This document shows, in pieces, positions 42,594 through 50,400 of a stretch of 64,000 bases of DNA; the stretch's first letter is position 1, and every line of letters begins with the position of its first letter. This stretch comes from PFJX01 sp040757575. GTDB taxonomy: Bacteria > Pseudomonadota > Gammaproteobacteria > Burkholderiales > Thiobacillaceae. The stretch covers positions 82,439-146,438 of the forward strand of contig JBFLXA010000008.1 in NCBI GenBank assembly GCA_040757575.1, given 5' to 3'. The notes beneath the pieces were generated by a model. The model ran no database searches, was not told the DNA's origin, and saw nothing but the letters and a program-made list of their open reading frames with translations. Made by a program: the position numbers and the translations under genes.

Positions 42594-43805
42594 ATGTGGA
42601 AGCTTGCCATCCGAAACGTCCTGCGCCACAAGGCCCGCACGGGCATGACCCTGCTGGCCATCGTCGCTGGCGTGGTGGCCCTCATCCTCAGCGGGGGCTT
42701 TGTCCAGGATATCTATACCCAACTGGGAGAGGTGCTGATCCGCTCCCAATCCGGCCACATGCAAGTGGCCCGGGAAGGCTACTTTGAACGAGGCGCCCGC
42801 AGCCCGGAAAAATACGTCATTGAAGAGCCGGATCCCCTCGTGGGCCAGATCCGCGCGCTGCCGCAGGTTGATGATGTCATGGGGCGTCTCTATTTCTCCG
42901 GCATGCTCAACAACGGCCGCTCAGATCAGCCCATTATCGGCGAGGGCATCGAACCCGACCGGGAAGCCCGTCTGGGCACCAGCCTGGTCATCGCCTCCGG
43001 CCGGCAACTCCGGGACGATGACGTGCACGGCATGATGCTGGGTCATGGCCTGGCCCGGGCCCTGAAGCTGAAGGTGGGAGACTGGGCCAGCGTGGTGATC
43101 AACACCCATGATGGCGCACTGAACAGTCTGGAGTTCGAGGTCGTTGGCACGTTCCAGACCTTTTCCAAGGATTATGACGCCCACGCGGTGCGCATTCCCC
43201 TGGCAGCAGCCCAGGAACTGCTCGTCTCGCCGGGGGTGAACACCCTGGTTGTCTCCCTGAAAGACACGGCCGACACCGATGCTGTGCTCGCTGCACTGTC
43301 TTCAGGGTTTACTCCGGCAGGTCTGGAGGTCAACTCCTGGCTGAAACTGAACGAGTTCTACACCAGTACAGTTGAAATGTACGACGCCCAATTCGGGGTT
43401 TTGCGCATCATCATCCTGCTCATGGTGCTGTTGTCGGTGGCCAACAGCGTCAACATGAGCGTGTTCGAACGGGTGGGTGAATTCGGCACAATGATGGCCC
43501 TGGGTAACCGGGCCCGGCGGGTTTTCGCCCTGATCCTGGCGGAAAACGCGATCCTAGGGGCGGTCGGCGCTGTCGTGGGCACCGTGGTAGGCATACTTCT
43601 GGCACTGGCCATTTCCGCCGTGGGGATTCCCATGCCCCCGCCCCCCAATGCCGACCTGCCCTACACCGCACGCATCAGCATCGTGCCGGCAGCGATTCTT
43701 GGCGCCTTCCTGGTGGGCATCATCGCCACCGTTTTGGCCGCAGTGCTCCCCGCTGCAAAAGTACGCAAGATCCCGGTGGTGGATGCCTTGCGCCAGAATG
43801 TCTGA
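42594..43805 (+). CDS. ABC transporter permease, FtsX/LolC type
   Basis: 403-aa partner of the preceding permease with the same layout: WKLAIRNVLRHKARTGMT start, membrane helix 1 (about 18-40), periplasmic domain, and three C-terminal helices, with VFERVGEFGTMMALGNRARR as the coupling segment. The two probably form a heterodimer, as LolC and LolE do. It ends convergent with the DUF1302-like gene; the 96-base gap holds no clear terminator. Confidence 0.88.
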   Translation: MWKLAIRNVLRHKARTGMTLLAIVAGVVALILSGGFVQDIYTQLGEVLIRSQSGHMQVAREGYFERGARSPEKYVIEEPDPLVGQIRALPQVDDVMGRLYFSGMLNNGRSDQPIIGEGIEPDREARLGTSLVIASGRQLRDDDVHGMMLGHGLARALKLKVGDWASVVINTHDGALNSLEFEVVGTFQTFSKDYDAHAVRIPLAAAQELLVSPGVNTLVVSLKDTADTDAVLAALSSGFTPAGLEVNSWLKLNEFYTSTVEMYDAQFGVLRIIILLMVLLSVANSVNMSVFERVGEFGTMMALGNRARRVFALILAENAILGAVGAVVGTVVGILLALAISAVGIPMPPPPNADLPYTARISIVPAAILGAFLVGIIATVLAAVLPAAKVRKIPVVDALRQNV

Positions 43806-43901
43806 GGCCCCCCGGCCAGCCTGCCCCCAGGCCGCCGGAACTACCAGTTGAAGCCTTGAATTCCCAGCCGGCCGCTGCCTGCCCAAGACTGCAAGAGTCC
43901 C

Positions 43902-45470
43902 TCAGAAATCGTATCGGATTTCCGCGTAGGCCCGGTCCTGCTGGTCAAACTGGCCGAAGAAGCCCGTGGCCGGCCCGCCGAAGATGTCCACCCCGAAACT
44001 GAGTTTCCAGTTGGGCTGGAAACCCCATACCATTTTCGGCCGGACCATCCAGTCGGTTCGGTTCAGGCTGCGCATCAACAACAACTCGGCCCGCCAGTTG
44101 TGCGGGAGTTCCCGGGTGACGTAGAGCGAAGCGCCGTTTTCCACTGCATCCGGCAGCACGGCCGCCTCATGGTCAAAGATGCGGCTCTGGAAGAACTGCA
44201 CATTCAGTCGGGTATCCACGTCCGGGTTGAAGTCCAGCCCCACGGCCCAGTCCAGCATGGGCTGCTTCACGGCTTCGCCAGTGGTGGTCAGATTGAGGCG
44301 TCGTCCCCGGGTGTAGACCGCTTCCGCCTTCAGCACCATGGGCCCCAGGTCCTTCGCCAGGCTACCGCCTGCCTGCCAGATGCGGTCGTGGCGAGGCCGG
44401 TAGGTATTGGGGGCCACCAGATGGTACGAGGCCTGGGCATTCATGCTGGTGTAGACGAAGCCAGAAAGGTCCCAGCCGTCCTTCAGACGGCTGATGCGGG
44501 CGCCGAAGTTGGAGTGTTCCAGGCTGGTGCCGGGCTTGTCTTCCGACAGGAAAACCGGCACTCCCGGCACGGGCGGATACGCATAGAAATCTCCCCCATA
44601 CCCCGGCTTGGTGAAATCGGCCGGCTTGCCAATCTCGTCATAACTCGGGAAGGGGATCCAGAGCACTTCAGCATGGATGTCGTCACCAAAATACTCCATC
44701 CGCGCTGCCCATTGGGGGATGCGCATGACGTGGAAGTCCTGCAGGATAAATTCCCGCATGTCCTTGGCCGACACCACGTCCGCCAGGAACATGCCCACCA
44801 TCTCCCCCCAGACGATGTGCTGACGTCCCATGCGCCATTCCCAGTCGCCCAAGGAAAAGTCCACATAGGTTTCCCTTATCTGGAAGTCAGTGCGTTGGTC
44901 ACGGCGCACCCGGGACTGATAGTGGTTGTCCCAATCGTAGGCGGCGTTGTAATCCACCCGGCCGGAAAGCTTCCATTTTGCTCCGCCATCGAATTTCCCC
45001 TGGGTCCCCAGTTCCAGCCGCCCCATGGCCTTGGACCAGTGGGCAGGGCTGGCGTAGGTGCGCGCCAGTTCTGTCTGGAAAAACCCTCGTAGCGGGCCTG
45101 GAGCCTGGGCAGGCTTTGCGCTTGCTGCTGCCGGCGCCATGGGTTCAGCAGGGGGTGGCGCGTCGGCCAAATCGAACAGGGCATCCTTGCTGGCGGGCAC
45201 CACCGGGCCCGATGTGGCCGTTTCTGGCGCAGCCTCCACAGACTTATTCACCGCCTCCCGCTTCTCTTCCACCGGATCTGCGAACAACGCATCCTTCGTC
45301 AGCGGCAGGGGCTCCGGGACCGGCTCTGCTGCCGGGGACAGCACGGTTTCCTTTTCCGGTGCCAGATCAAATAATGCGTCCAGGCTTTGCGGTGCCTGCT
45401 CCGCCCCCCATACCCCAACCGGCATGCCGGTGAGCAAGGCGCTCATCAATAAGGAATAACGCTGTTTCAT
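43902..45470 (-). CDS. outer-membrane beta-barrel protein, DUF1302-like, with DALF repeats
   Basis: 522 aa. Signal peptide (cleavage near VWGA, residue 23), then a P/A/E-rich segment holding three DALF motifs (about residues 31, 60 and 96), then a beta-rich region (about 140-522) with alternating aromatic strands (FQIRETYVDFSLGDWEWRMG) and a terminal Phe (AEIRYDF), as expected for BAM-inserted barrels. Resembles the DUF1302 family of uncharacterised outer-membrane proteins. ATG 45470 overlaps the ATPase stop (ATGA) and starts the signal peptide. Context suggests an outer-membrane partner of the ABC/LolA-like set. Confidence 0.7.
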   Translation of the reverse strand: MKQRYSLLMSALLTGMPVGVWGAEQAPQSLDALFDLAPEKETVLSPAAEPVPEPLPLTKDALFADPVEEKREAVNKSVEAAPETATSGPVVPASKDALFDLADAPPPAEPMAPAAASAKPAQAPGPLRGFFQTELARTYASPAHWSKAMGRLELGTQGKFDGGAKWKLSGRVDYNAAYDWDNHYQSRVRRDQRTDFQIRETYVDFSLGDWEWRMGRQHIVWGEMVGMFLADVVSAKDMREFILQDFHVMRIPQWAARMEYFGDDIHAEVLWIPFPSYDEIGKPADFTKPGYGGDFYAYPPVPGVPVFLSEDKPGTSLEHSNFGARISRLKDGWDLSGFVYTSMNAQASYHLVAPNTYRPRHDRIWQAGGSLAKDLGPMVLKAEAVYTRGRRLNLTTTGEAVKQPMLDWAVGLDFNPDVDTRLNVQFFQSRIFDHEAAVLPDAVENGASLYVTRELPHNWRAELLLMRSLNRTDWMVRPKMVWGFQPNWKLSFGVDIFGGPATGFFGQFDQQDRAYAEIRYDF

Positions 45471-46219
45471 TGCCCCCCTCCTGCCATTTCGGGACGGGGA
45501 CGTGTGGTTCTGATGCCTCTCCATTTCTCGTTCACCTTCACGGCCAGCATGGCCAGATTACCGTCTTCAATACGCACGAGCCGATCAGCCATGGCCATGA
45601 CCCGGCGGTCGTGGGTGGAAAAGATGAAGGTCGTGCCCAACTGGCGGTTGATTTCCTTCATCAGGGCCAGAATGCCTTCGCCGGTCTTGCTGTCCAGGTT
45701 GGCGGTAGGCTCATCCGCCAGTACGATGCGGGGGTGGATAGCCAGGGCCCGGGCGATGGCCACCCGCTGGCGCTGGCCGCCGCTCAACTGGTTGGGGGTA
45801 TGGTCCGCGTATTTTTCCAGCCCCACCACGGAAAGGTAGCGGCGCACCCGCTTTCGGCGTTCCTTGGGGCTCAGCTCTGGCAATTGCAGCAGGGGGTATT
45901 CCACGTTCTCTGCGGCCGTCAGGACAGGAAACAGGTTGAAGGTCTGGAAGATGAAGCCCGTGGTTCGGGCCCTCAGGTCTGCCAGGCCATCAGGAGACAA
46001 GCCCGTGACTTCCTTGTCATCCAGGAACACCTTCCCGGACGTTGGTGTGTCTATGCAACCGATGATATTGAGCAGCGTGGTCTTGCCGCTGCCGGAGGGC
46101 CCGGCAATGGCCAGGAACACGCCTTCCTCAAAAGAGAGTGTGATATCGTGAAGCGCGACCACCTTCTGATCGCCCAGCTGATATTCCTTGGTGACGCCTT
46201 CCACGCGGACAAGACTCAT
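45467..46219 (-). CDS. ABC transporter ATP-binding protein, LolD/MacB type
   Basis: 250-aa ATPase with Walker A GPSGSGKTT (about 39-47), Q loop, signature LSGGQRQRVAIARAL, Walker B IVLADEPTANLD and H-loop STHD. It is most like LolD/MacB/FtsE subunits that drive FtsX-like permeases, so it probably serves the two permeases at 41337-43805 although it is on the other strand. It overlaps the barrel gene (ATGA) and is divergent from the LolA-like gene across 45 bases. Confidence 0.88.
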   Translation of the reverse strand: MSLVRVEGVTKEYQLGDQKVVALHDITLSFEEGVFLAIAGPSGSGKTTLLNIIGCIDTPTSGKVFLDDKEVTGLSPDGLADLRARTTGFIFQTFNLFPVLTAAENVEYPLLQLPELSPKERRKRVRRYLSVVGLEKYADHTPNQLSGGQRQRVAIARALAIHPRIVLADEPTANLDSKTGEGILALMKEINRQLGTTFIFSTHDRRVMAMADRLVRIEDGNLAMLAVKVNEKWRGIRTTRPRPEMAGGGQ

Positions 46220-46264
46220 GCAATGGCTTCCGTTCCAGGCTGATTCAAACTAGGACCGATTACT

Positions 46265-47041
46265 ATGTTCCCGAACATGTTCAGAGGGCTTCTGCCCCTT
46301 CTATTTACCGGCTTCCTCACCGCCAGCCCCCTAGCATCCGCAGATCCGGACATCACGACCGAGGACGACGACAGGGCGCGCGTCATCCTGAGCAAGTCCG
46401 ACGAAATCCGTTTTCCGGCGGAGGGTTTCCAGGTCGACGTCGACATCACCAGTTCCAGCCCCTGGCAGTCCACCGAGACCCGCAAGTACCGGGTTTTGTC
46501 CAAGGGCAATGAGAATACCATCGTCATGATACTGGAACCCGCATCTGAGCGGGGTCAGATCATGCTGATGCGGGGACGGGACCTGTGGATATTCATGCCC
46601 GATGTCTCCCAACCCATCCGCCTTGGACTGGCCCAGCGACTCACAGGCGAAGTGGCAAACGGCGACATCGCTCGCGCCAACTTCGCCGGCGATTACACGC
46701 CGAAACTCCTGCGCAACGAAACCATCAATGGCGAATCCCACCACGTGCTGGAACTTTCCGCAGTAGACAGGGGCGTCACTTACCACCGGGTCCTCCTCTG
46801 GGTGAACGCGGCCAACCATCGTCCCCACAAGGCCGAGTTCTACTCCCTGTCTAAGCGGCTGATGAAAACAGCCACCTACGAGGATTTCAGGACCATGGCC
46901 GGCCGCATACGGCCAACCCGGCTGGTGATGGAAGACGCCCTCAAGCCCGGCGAAAAATCCGTACTGGCTTATCACAGCATGCGTCTGCGCGACCTGCCGG
47001 ACAAGGTATTCACCAAGGAATACCTCAAGAAACTGCAATAA
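46265..47041 (+). CDS. outer membrane lipoprotein-sorting (LolA-like) protein
   Basis: 258-aa exported protein. Signal peptide ends near ASPLASA (residue about 22). The mature part has the LolA-like beta pattern: DITSSSPWQSTETRKYRV, IVMILEPASERGQIMLMRG, LWIFMPDVSQPIRL and a C-terminal FRTMAGRIRPTRLVMEDAL. Such proteins bind lipid or acylated cargo in the periplasm. Divergent from the LolD-like ATPase, which supports one envelope-transport unit. Confidence 0.8.
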   Translation: MFPNMFRGLLPLLFTGFLTASPLASADPDITTEDDDRARVILSKSDEIRFPAEGFQVDVDITSSSPWQSTETRKYRVLSKGNENTIVMILEPASERGQIMLMRGRDLWIFMPDVSQPIRLGLAQRLTGEVANGDIARANFAGDYTPKLLRNETINGESHHVLELSAVDRGVTYHRVLLWVNAANHRPHKAEFYSLSKRLMKTATYEDFRTMAGRIRPTRLVMEDALKPGEKSVLAYHSMRLRDLPDKVFTKEYLKKLQ

Positions 47042-47060
47042 ATCTGCCCAGTCCGGACCA

Positions 47061-47762
47061 TCAATCCGTAGCGCAAAACCACTTGAAAAGGGCCGGATTC
47101 TCCGCCGACACCCGGGCTTCCAGCTTTCTCAAGTCCGCCAGATAGACGGCTACAGGCCCGTAATAGTCCACTTCCGGCCCAATCGGCGTGAAATCGAAGC
47201 CGTAACGTCCCAATAGTCTTGCCAGGGAACGCTCCATGGCCGCATACCAATAGCGCACGCCGTTCGCCCGACTATAGGCGAACATGGCCCGATACAAGCC
47301 CAGTACGATGATGGGATGCCCACCCCGCTTGGCAGCGATGTCTGCGGGCACAGGGGTGTCAGCATCATTGATGCCTATCCAGTTATCCTCCCGGCGCCGG
47401 CGGTACGCCTTGCTCACCACCAGGCGGGAAATTTCCTGAGCCTCCTCCGGGGGCGGCAACTCAAGTCCTGGCGCAATGGGGCAATGGGTCTGAAAGGGAT
47501 AACCCAGCTCGGGGGAATGCCGTACCAGGCGCACAGAGCCGGCAAGTTCACCCTGGCGATCATGGGCACTGAAATGTTCCGCATGCCCGTCATATTCGTC
47601 CTGTTCAAAGGACTGGGGGTAATCTTCTGCGGAAAGGAAGCCTCGCTCGAGACAGTAAACCTGATAACGCAGGCGAAACGTCTCGAACAAGTGTTCCGAA
47701 GAAGCGTCCACGCGGTGAAACTCAAAGTAACACTGCTGGCCGAAGAGGCTTTGGTAATCCAT
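47061..47762 (-). CDS. PEP-CTERM/exosortase-associated acyltransferase (copy 1)
   Basis: 233-aa GNAT-like protein of the family found with exosortase systems, distantly related to acyl-homoserine lactone synthases. Hallmarks: LRYQVYCLERGFL (about residues 32-44), GSVRLVRHS, AQEISRLVVSKAYRRR, and near the end GVRYWYAAMERSLARLLGRYG and VDYYGPVAVYLADL. It is a homologue of the gene at 50401. Substrate unknown; the AHL-synthase resemblance suggests an acyl donor. Divergent from the adenylate-forming gene. Confidence 0.85.
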   Translation of the reverse strand: MDYQSLFGQQCYFEFHRVDASSEHLFETFRLRYQVYCLERGFLSAEDYPQSFEQDEYDGHAEHFSAHDRQGELAGSVRLVRHSPELGYPFQTHCPIAPGLELPPPEEAQEISRLVVSKAYRRRREDNWIGINDADTPVPADIAAKRGGHPIIVLGLYRAMFAYSRANGVRYWYAAMERSLARLLGRYGFDFTPIGPEVDYYGPVAVYLADLRKLEARVSAENPALFKWFCATD

Positions 47763-47845
47763 TATCCAGCCGTTTGCTTCAACAGGCGAATCCTAGCATG
47801 GGGCTATGACACAATCGCATCACTCTGTACGGGAGCCTGCCGGCC

Positions 47846-49243
47846 ATGTTTGCCCCCTTTCTCAGAAAAATCATTCTTGCCCACCTGTCCAGACAGCCCT
47901 ATGACAAGGGGCTGGAACGTTCCCGCCAGGCAGCGCTGGCTCAGTTCAGACGGGCCAGCAAGTTGCCCGGTTATCACTCCCTGTTGAGGGAAGCGGGTAT
48001 CGACCCCCAGGAAATTCGCTCCTGGACGGATTTTCCCCGGCTCCCACTGCTGGGTAAGGACAACACCTTCCTGCGGTTTCCCCTCGAATCCCTGTGCATG
48101 CCCGGCACCCTGGATCATTTGGCAGGCGTGCTTACCAGTTCAGGCCAGAGCGGCAAGTTCGCTTTTGGCCTGACCACCCGTCGTCAAAGCCGGAAATCCA
48201 CATTCCTGATCGACCTGGCCCTGGAGGCCACTTTCCAGGTGGACCGCTATAAAACCTTGTTGATCAACGCGCTCCCCATGGGCGTGGGTTTTGCCTCCAA
48301 TGCCGTCACTGTGGCGGAAACCAGCGTGCGGGAAGACATGGTTTTGGCACTGGCAGACAAGTTCGGCCCCCACTTCGAACAGATCATCCTGGTGACCGAT
48401 CCACTGTTCTTGAAATTACTTTGCGATACCAGCCGGGACCGGGGCTTCGACTGGCATCGGTTCCGGGTCCACGCCATCATCGGCGAGGAAACCATCGGCG
48501 AACACTATCGCAGCTATGTGGGAAACATCCTGGGCACGGACCCGGACAATCCGGACGGCCCCATCCTCGGCGCATCCATGGGCGCAGGTGAACTGGGCCT
48601 TAACCTGTTTTTCGAAACACCCCAGACCATCGCCTTGAGGCGTACCCTGCATAAGGACGCCGCGTTGCGAAGACATTTCCTGGGGGAAGACCTGGAACCC
48701 GAGCAGATTCCCATGCTCTTTACCTACAGTACCACGCAAATCCTGGTGGAATGCCTACCCCAGGCGGGGCTACCGGATGGATTCGGACAACTGACCCTGA
48801 CCCCTCTTGCCACCGATGCGCCGTTGCCCCTGCTGCGTTATCAAACAGGCGACCTGGCGCGGGTCTCCTCCCCCGACATCCTGAATACCCGATTGGCCCA
48901 GGCGGAACACCCCCTGTTACGACGATGGCACATGCCAGTTGTGGCCCTGCGGGGCCGGGACAGCGAAGAATGCGGTGCCCTGAACGTCAGCCAGATAAAG
49001 GACTGCCTGTATCGGGACACCGGGCTTGCCGACACACTGACCGGCGCCTTCCGCTGGGAACCCGGATCGCCCGGCGCATTGCATGTGCAGTTACGCCCCG
49101 GGATGCAGACCACAGACATCGACTCGAGAATCCGGGCAGTGTTGCCGGTCGCCGCCCAGACGCTCCAGGTCGTACCCTGGCCCCATGAGCACTTCCCCTT
49201 CGGGATGAAACTGGATTACGAGCGCAAGTTCAAATATCTGTGA
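47846..49243 (+). CDS. adenylate-forming enzyme, F390 synthetase-like
   Basis: 465-aa acyl-activating-type enzyme. An ATP-binding loop SSGQSGKFAFG (about residues 97-107) replaces the common SGTTGxPK, and LLRYQTGDLARV matches the Y/TGD motif; YERKFKYL at the very end supplies a candidate catalytic Lys. Such proteins activate a carboxylic acid as an adenylate. It lies between two exosortase-associated acyltransferase genes, which suggests it makes or loads their substrate. The exact acid cannot be read from sequence. Confidence 0.75.
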   Translation: MFAPFLRKIILAHLSRQPYDKGLERSRQAALAQFRRASKLPGYHSLLREAGIDPQEIRSWTDFPRLPLLGKDNTFLRFPLESLCMPGTLDHLAGVLTSSGQSGKFAFGLTTRRQSRKSTFLIDLALEATFQVDRYKTLLINALPMGVGFASNAVTVAETSVREDMVLALADKFGPHFEQIILVTDPLFLKLLCDTSRDRGFDWHRFRVHAIIGEETIGEHYRSYVGNILGTDPDNPDGPILGASMGAGELGLNLFFETPQTIALRRTLHKDAALRRHFLGEDLEPEQIPMLFTYSTTQILVECLPQAGLPDGFGQLTLTPLATDAPLPLLRYQTGDLARVSSPDILNTRLAQAEHPLLRRWHMPVVALRGRDSEECGALNVSQIKDCLYRDTGLADTLTGAFRWEPGSPGALHVQLRPGMQTTDIDSRIRAVLPVAAQTLQVVPWPHEHFPFGMKLDYERKFKYL

Positions 49244-49252
49244 TACAGGCAT

Positions 49253-49284
49253 AAAAAAAGAGCGGGCCCGAAGGCCCGCTCTTT
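49253..49284 (-). terminator. terminator of the PEP-CTERM gene
   Basis: AGAGCGGGCC and GGCCCGCTCT form a 10-bp stem, 12 bp with flanking A/T pairs (49257-49268 with 49273-49284), around a CGAA loop. On the minus strand it is followed by seven T, so it ends the minus-strand gene. It can also slow the convergent plus-strand gene. Confidence 0.88.
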
Positions 49285-49303
49285 CGGATCAGCCTAGCCG
49301 AGA

Positions 49304-50164
49304 TTAGGCAGCGCGGCGACGGGCGGCAGCCAGACCCAGCAGGCCCAGACCCAGCAGGGCCAGGGAAGCGGGTTCCGGAACCTGCACATAGCCCTTCACC
49401 TGACCGGCGGAGGTCACGGACCAACCCAGGGCGGAAGCCTGGCCGTTGGCGTCGTTGAAGGTCACGTCCAGGAACAGGTCACGGGTGTTGCCAGCGGTGT
49501 CGAACAGGCTGTCGGTGTCCAGCATCCAGGCCCAGTCACCACCCACCACGTCCAAGTAACCGGAACCAGCCCCTTGCAGGGAACCATCGTTATAAGTAGA
49601 CACATAGCTAACAGGTGCGCCATTAATGGCAGAACCAGCAAAAACAGCGTCCAGCAGCAAGGTGCCGCCGGTGATGCCGTTGTAGTCATAGGTGCCAGTA
49701 CGGCCGGCAGGGCCCTGGTTGGCGTTGTAATCAGAAGCGTTGGAGAACAGCTTCATCCAGCCGCCGTTGGAGCCAGCGATCACAGTATTCACACCGAAAC
49801 CAGCCGGAGTGACATACACTTCTTCGTCAACCAGACCACCGAACATGCCGGTCAGGAACTGACCGCCCTGGCCTTTCACGTAGACACTGCTGTTGTCAGA
49901 AATCTTGGTGATGGACTGGATGGAGAAGACGCCCCAGGTGTCCTCGGAGCCCACTGCACCAGCGGCGTGGGAAATGGCAGCAGCGTCACAGGCAGCAGCG
50001 CTGGCGCAAGCGGGGGAACCCACGGGATAGCCAGTGGTGCCGGCATCGTAGTTGTCGAAGTTGAACTTGAAGTCACCAGCGGAGAAGGTGATGGCGGAGG
50101 CGGGGGCGCTCACTACAGCAGCAGTCATCGCCAGGGCCAGGGAGAGCTTGTTGAACTTGGTCAT
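49304..50164 (-). CDS. PEP-CTERM sorting-domain protein
   Basis: 286-aa exported protein. N-terminal signal peptide (to about residue 24), a Gly/Asp/Asn-rich, Cys-poor body, and a C-terminal sorting signal: VPEPASLALLGLGLLGLAAA followed by RRR (residues 262-284), i.e. PEP motif, hydrophobic helix and basic tail. Exosortase (XrtA) would cut before the helix during export to the matrix. The enzyme is not in this window. A sigma-54 promoter lies 57 bases upstream, pointing to PrsR control. The body matches no domain I recognise. Confidence 0.9.
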   Translation of the reverse strand: MTKFNKLSLALAMTAAVVSAPASAITFSAGDFKFNFDNYDAGTTGYPVGSPACASAAACDAAAISHAAGAVGSEDTWGVFSIQSITKISDNSSVYVKGQGGQFLTGMFGGLVDEEVYVTPAGFGVNTVIAGSNGGWMKLFSNASDYNANQGPAGRTGTYDYNGITGGTLLLDAVFAGSAINGAPVSYVSTYNDGSLQGAGSGYLDVVGGDWAWMLDTDSLFDTAGNTRDLFLDVTFNDANGQASALGWSVTSAGQVKGYVQVPEPASLALLGLGLLGLAAARRRAA

Positions 50165-50220
50165 TTCTGACTCCTAAAAATTTATTGATCGGAACCACAA
50201 AACTGCACGCAGTCCTATAA

Positions 50221-50235
50221 GCAGAAGCCGTGCCA
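50221..50235 (-). promoter_or_regulatory. sigma-54 promoter of the PEP-CTERM gene
   Basis: Read on the minus strand: TGGCACGGCTTCTGC. GG and GC are exactly 10 bases apart and TGGCAC matches the -24 consensus; the -12 element is CTGC instead of TTGC. The predicted start near 50209 gives a 45-base leader. PrsR carries the GAFTGA loop needed to fire such promoters. Confidence 0.8.
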
Positions 50236-50318
50236 GTTTTTTTAAAACGTTACAAGTTGTTGTTTTTTATGGTTATTTTTTTATACCTCCGCATGCCAGG
50301 CCGGCACACAAAGCCCCG

Positions 50319-50371
50319 CTGTAAAGATTTCCGACGTTCACGCACGCTTACCAATCAGCCATTGCGTGCGT
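50319..50371. promoter_or_regulatory. candidate activator sites upstream of the sigma-54 promoter
   Basis: CTGTAAAGATTTCCGACG lies at 50319-50336, about 85-100 bases upstream of the -24 box, where enhancer sites usually sit. An 8-bp inverted repeat follows: ACGCACGC (50340-50347) and GCGTGCGT (50364-50371), with a 16-base loop. Either could bind PrsR; binding is inferred from position only. Between 50236 and 50318 I see nothing else definite. Confidence 0.4.
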
Positions 50372-50400
50372 TTACCGTCCTTGGCGATGGCTTTGTAAAA

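Noticed and set aside
50230..50400. N-terminal extension of the second acyltransferase from GTG 50230
   Set aside because: It would run over the sigma-54 promoter region of the divergent gene and has no counterpart in the first copy.
50165..50400. c-di-GMP or other riboswitch in the PEP-CTERM leader
   Set aside because: The leader from the predicted start is only about 45 bases and shows no conserved riboswitch core.
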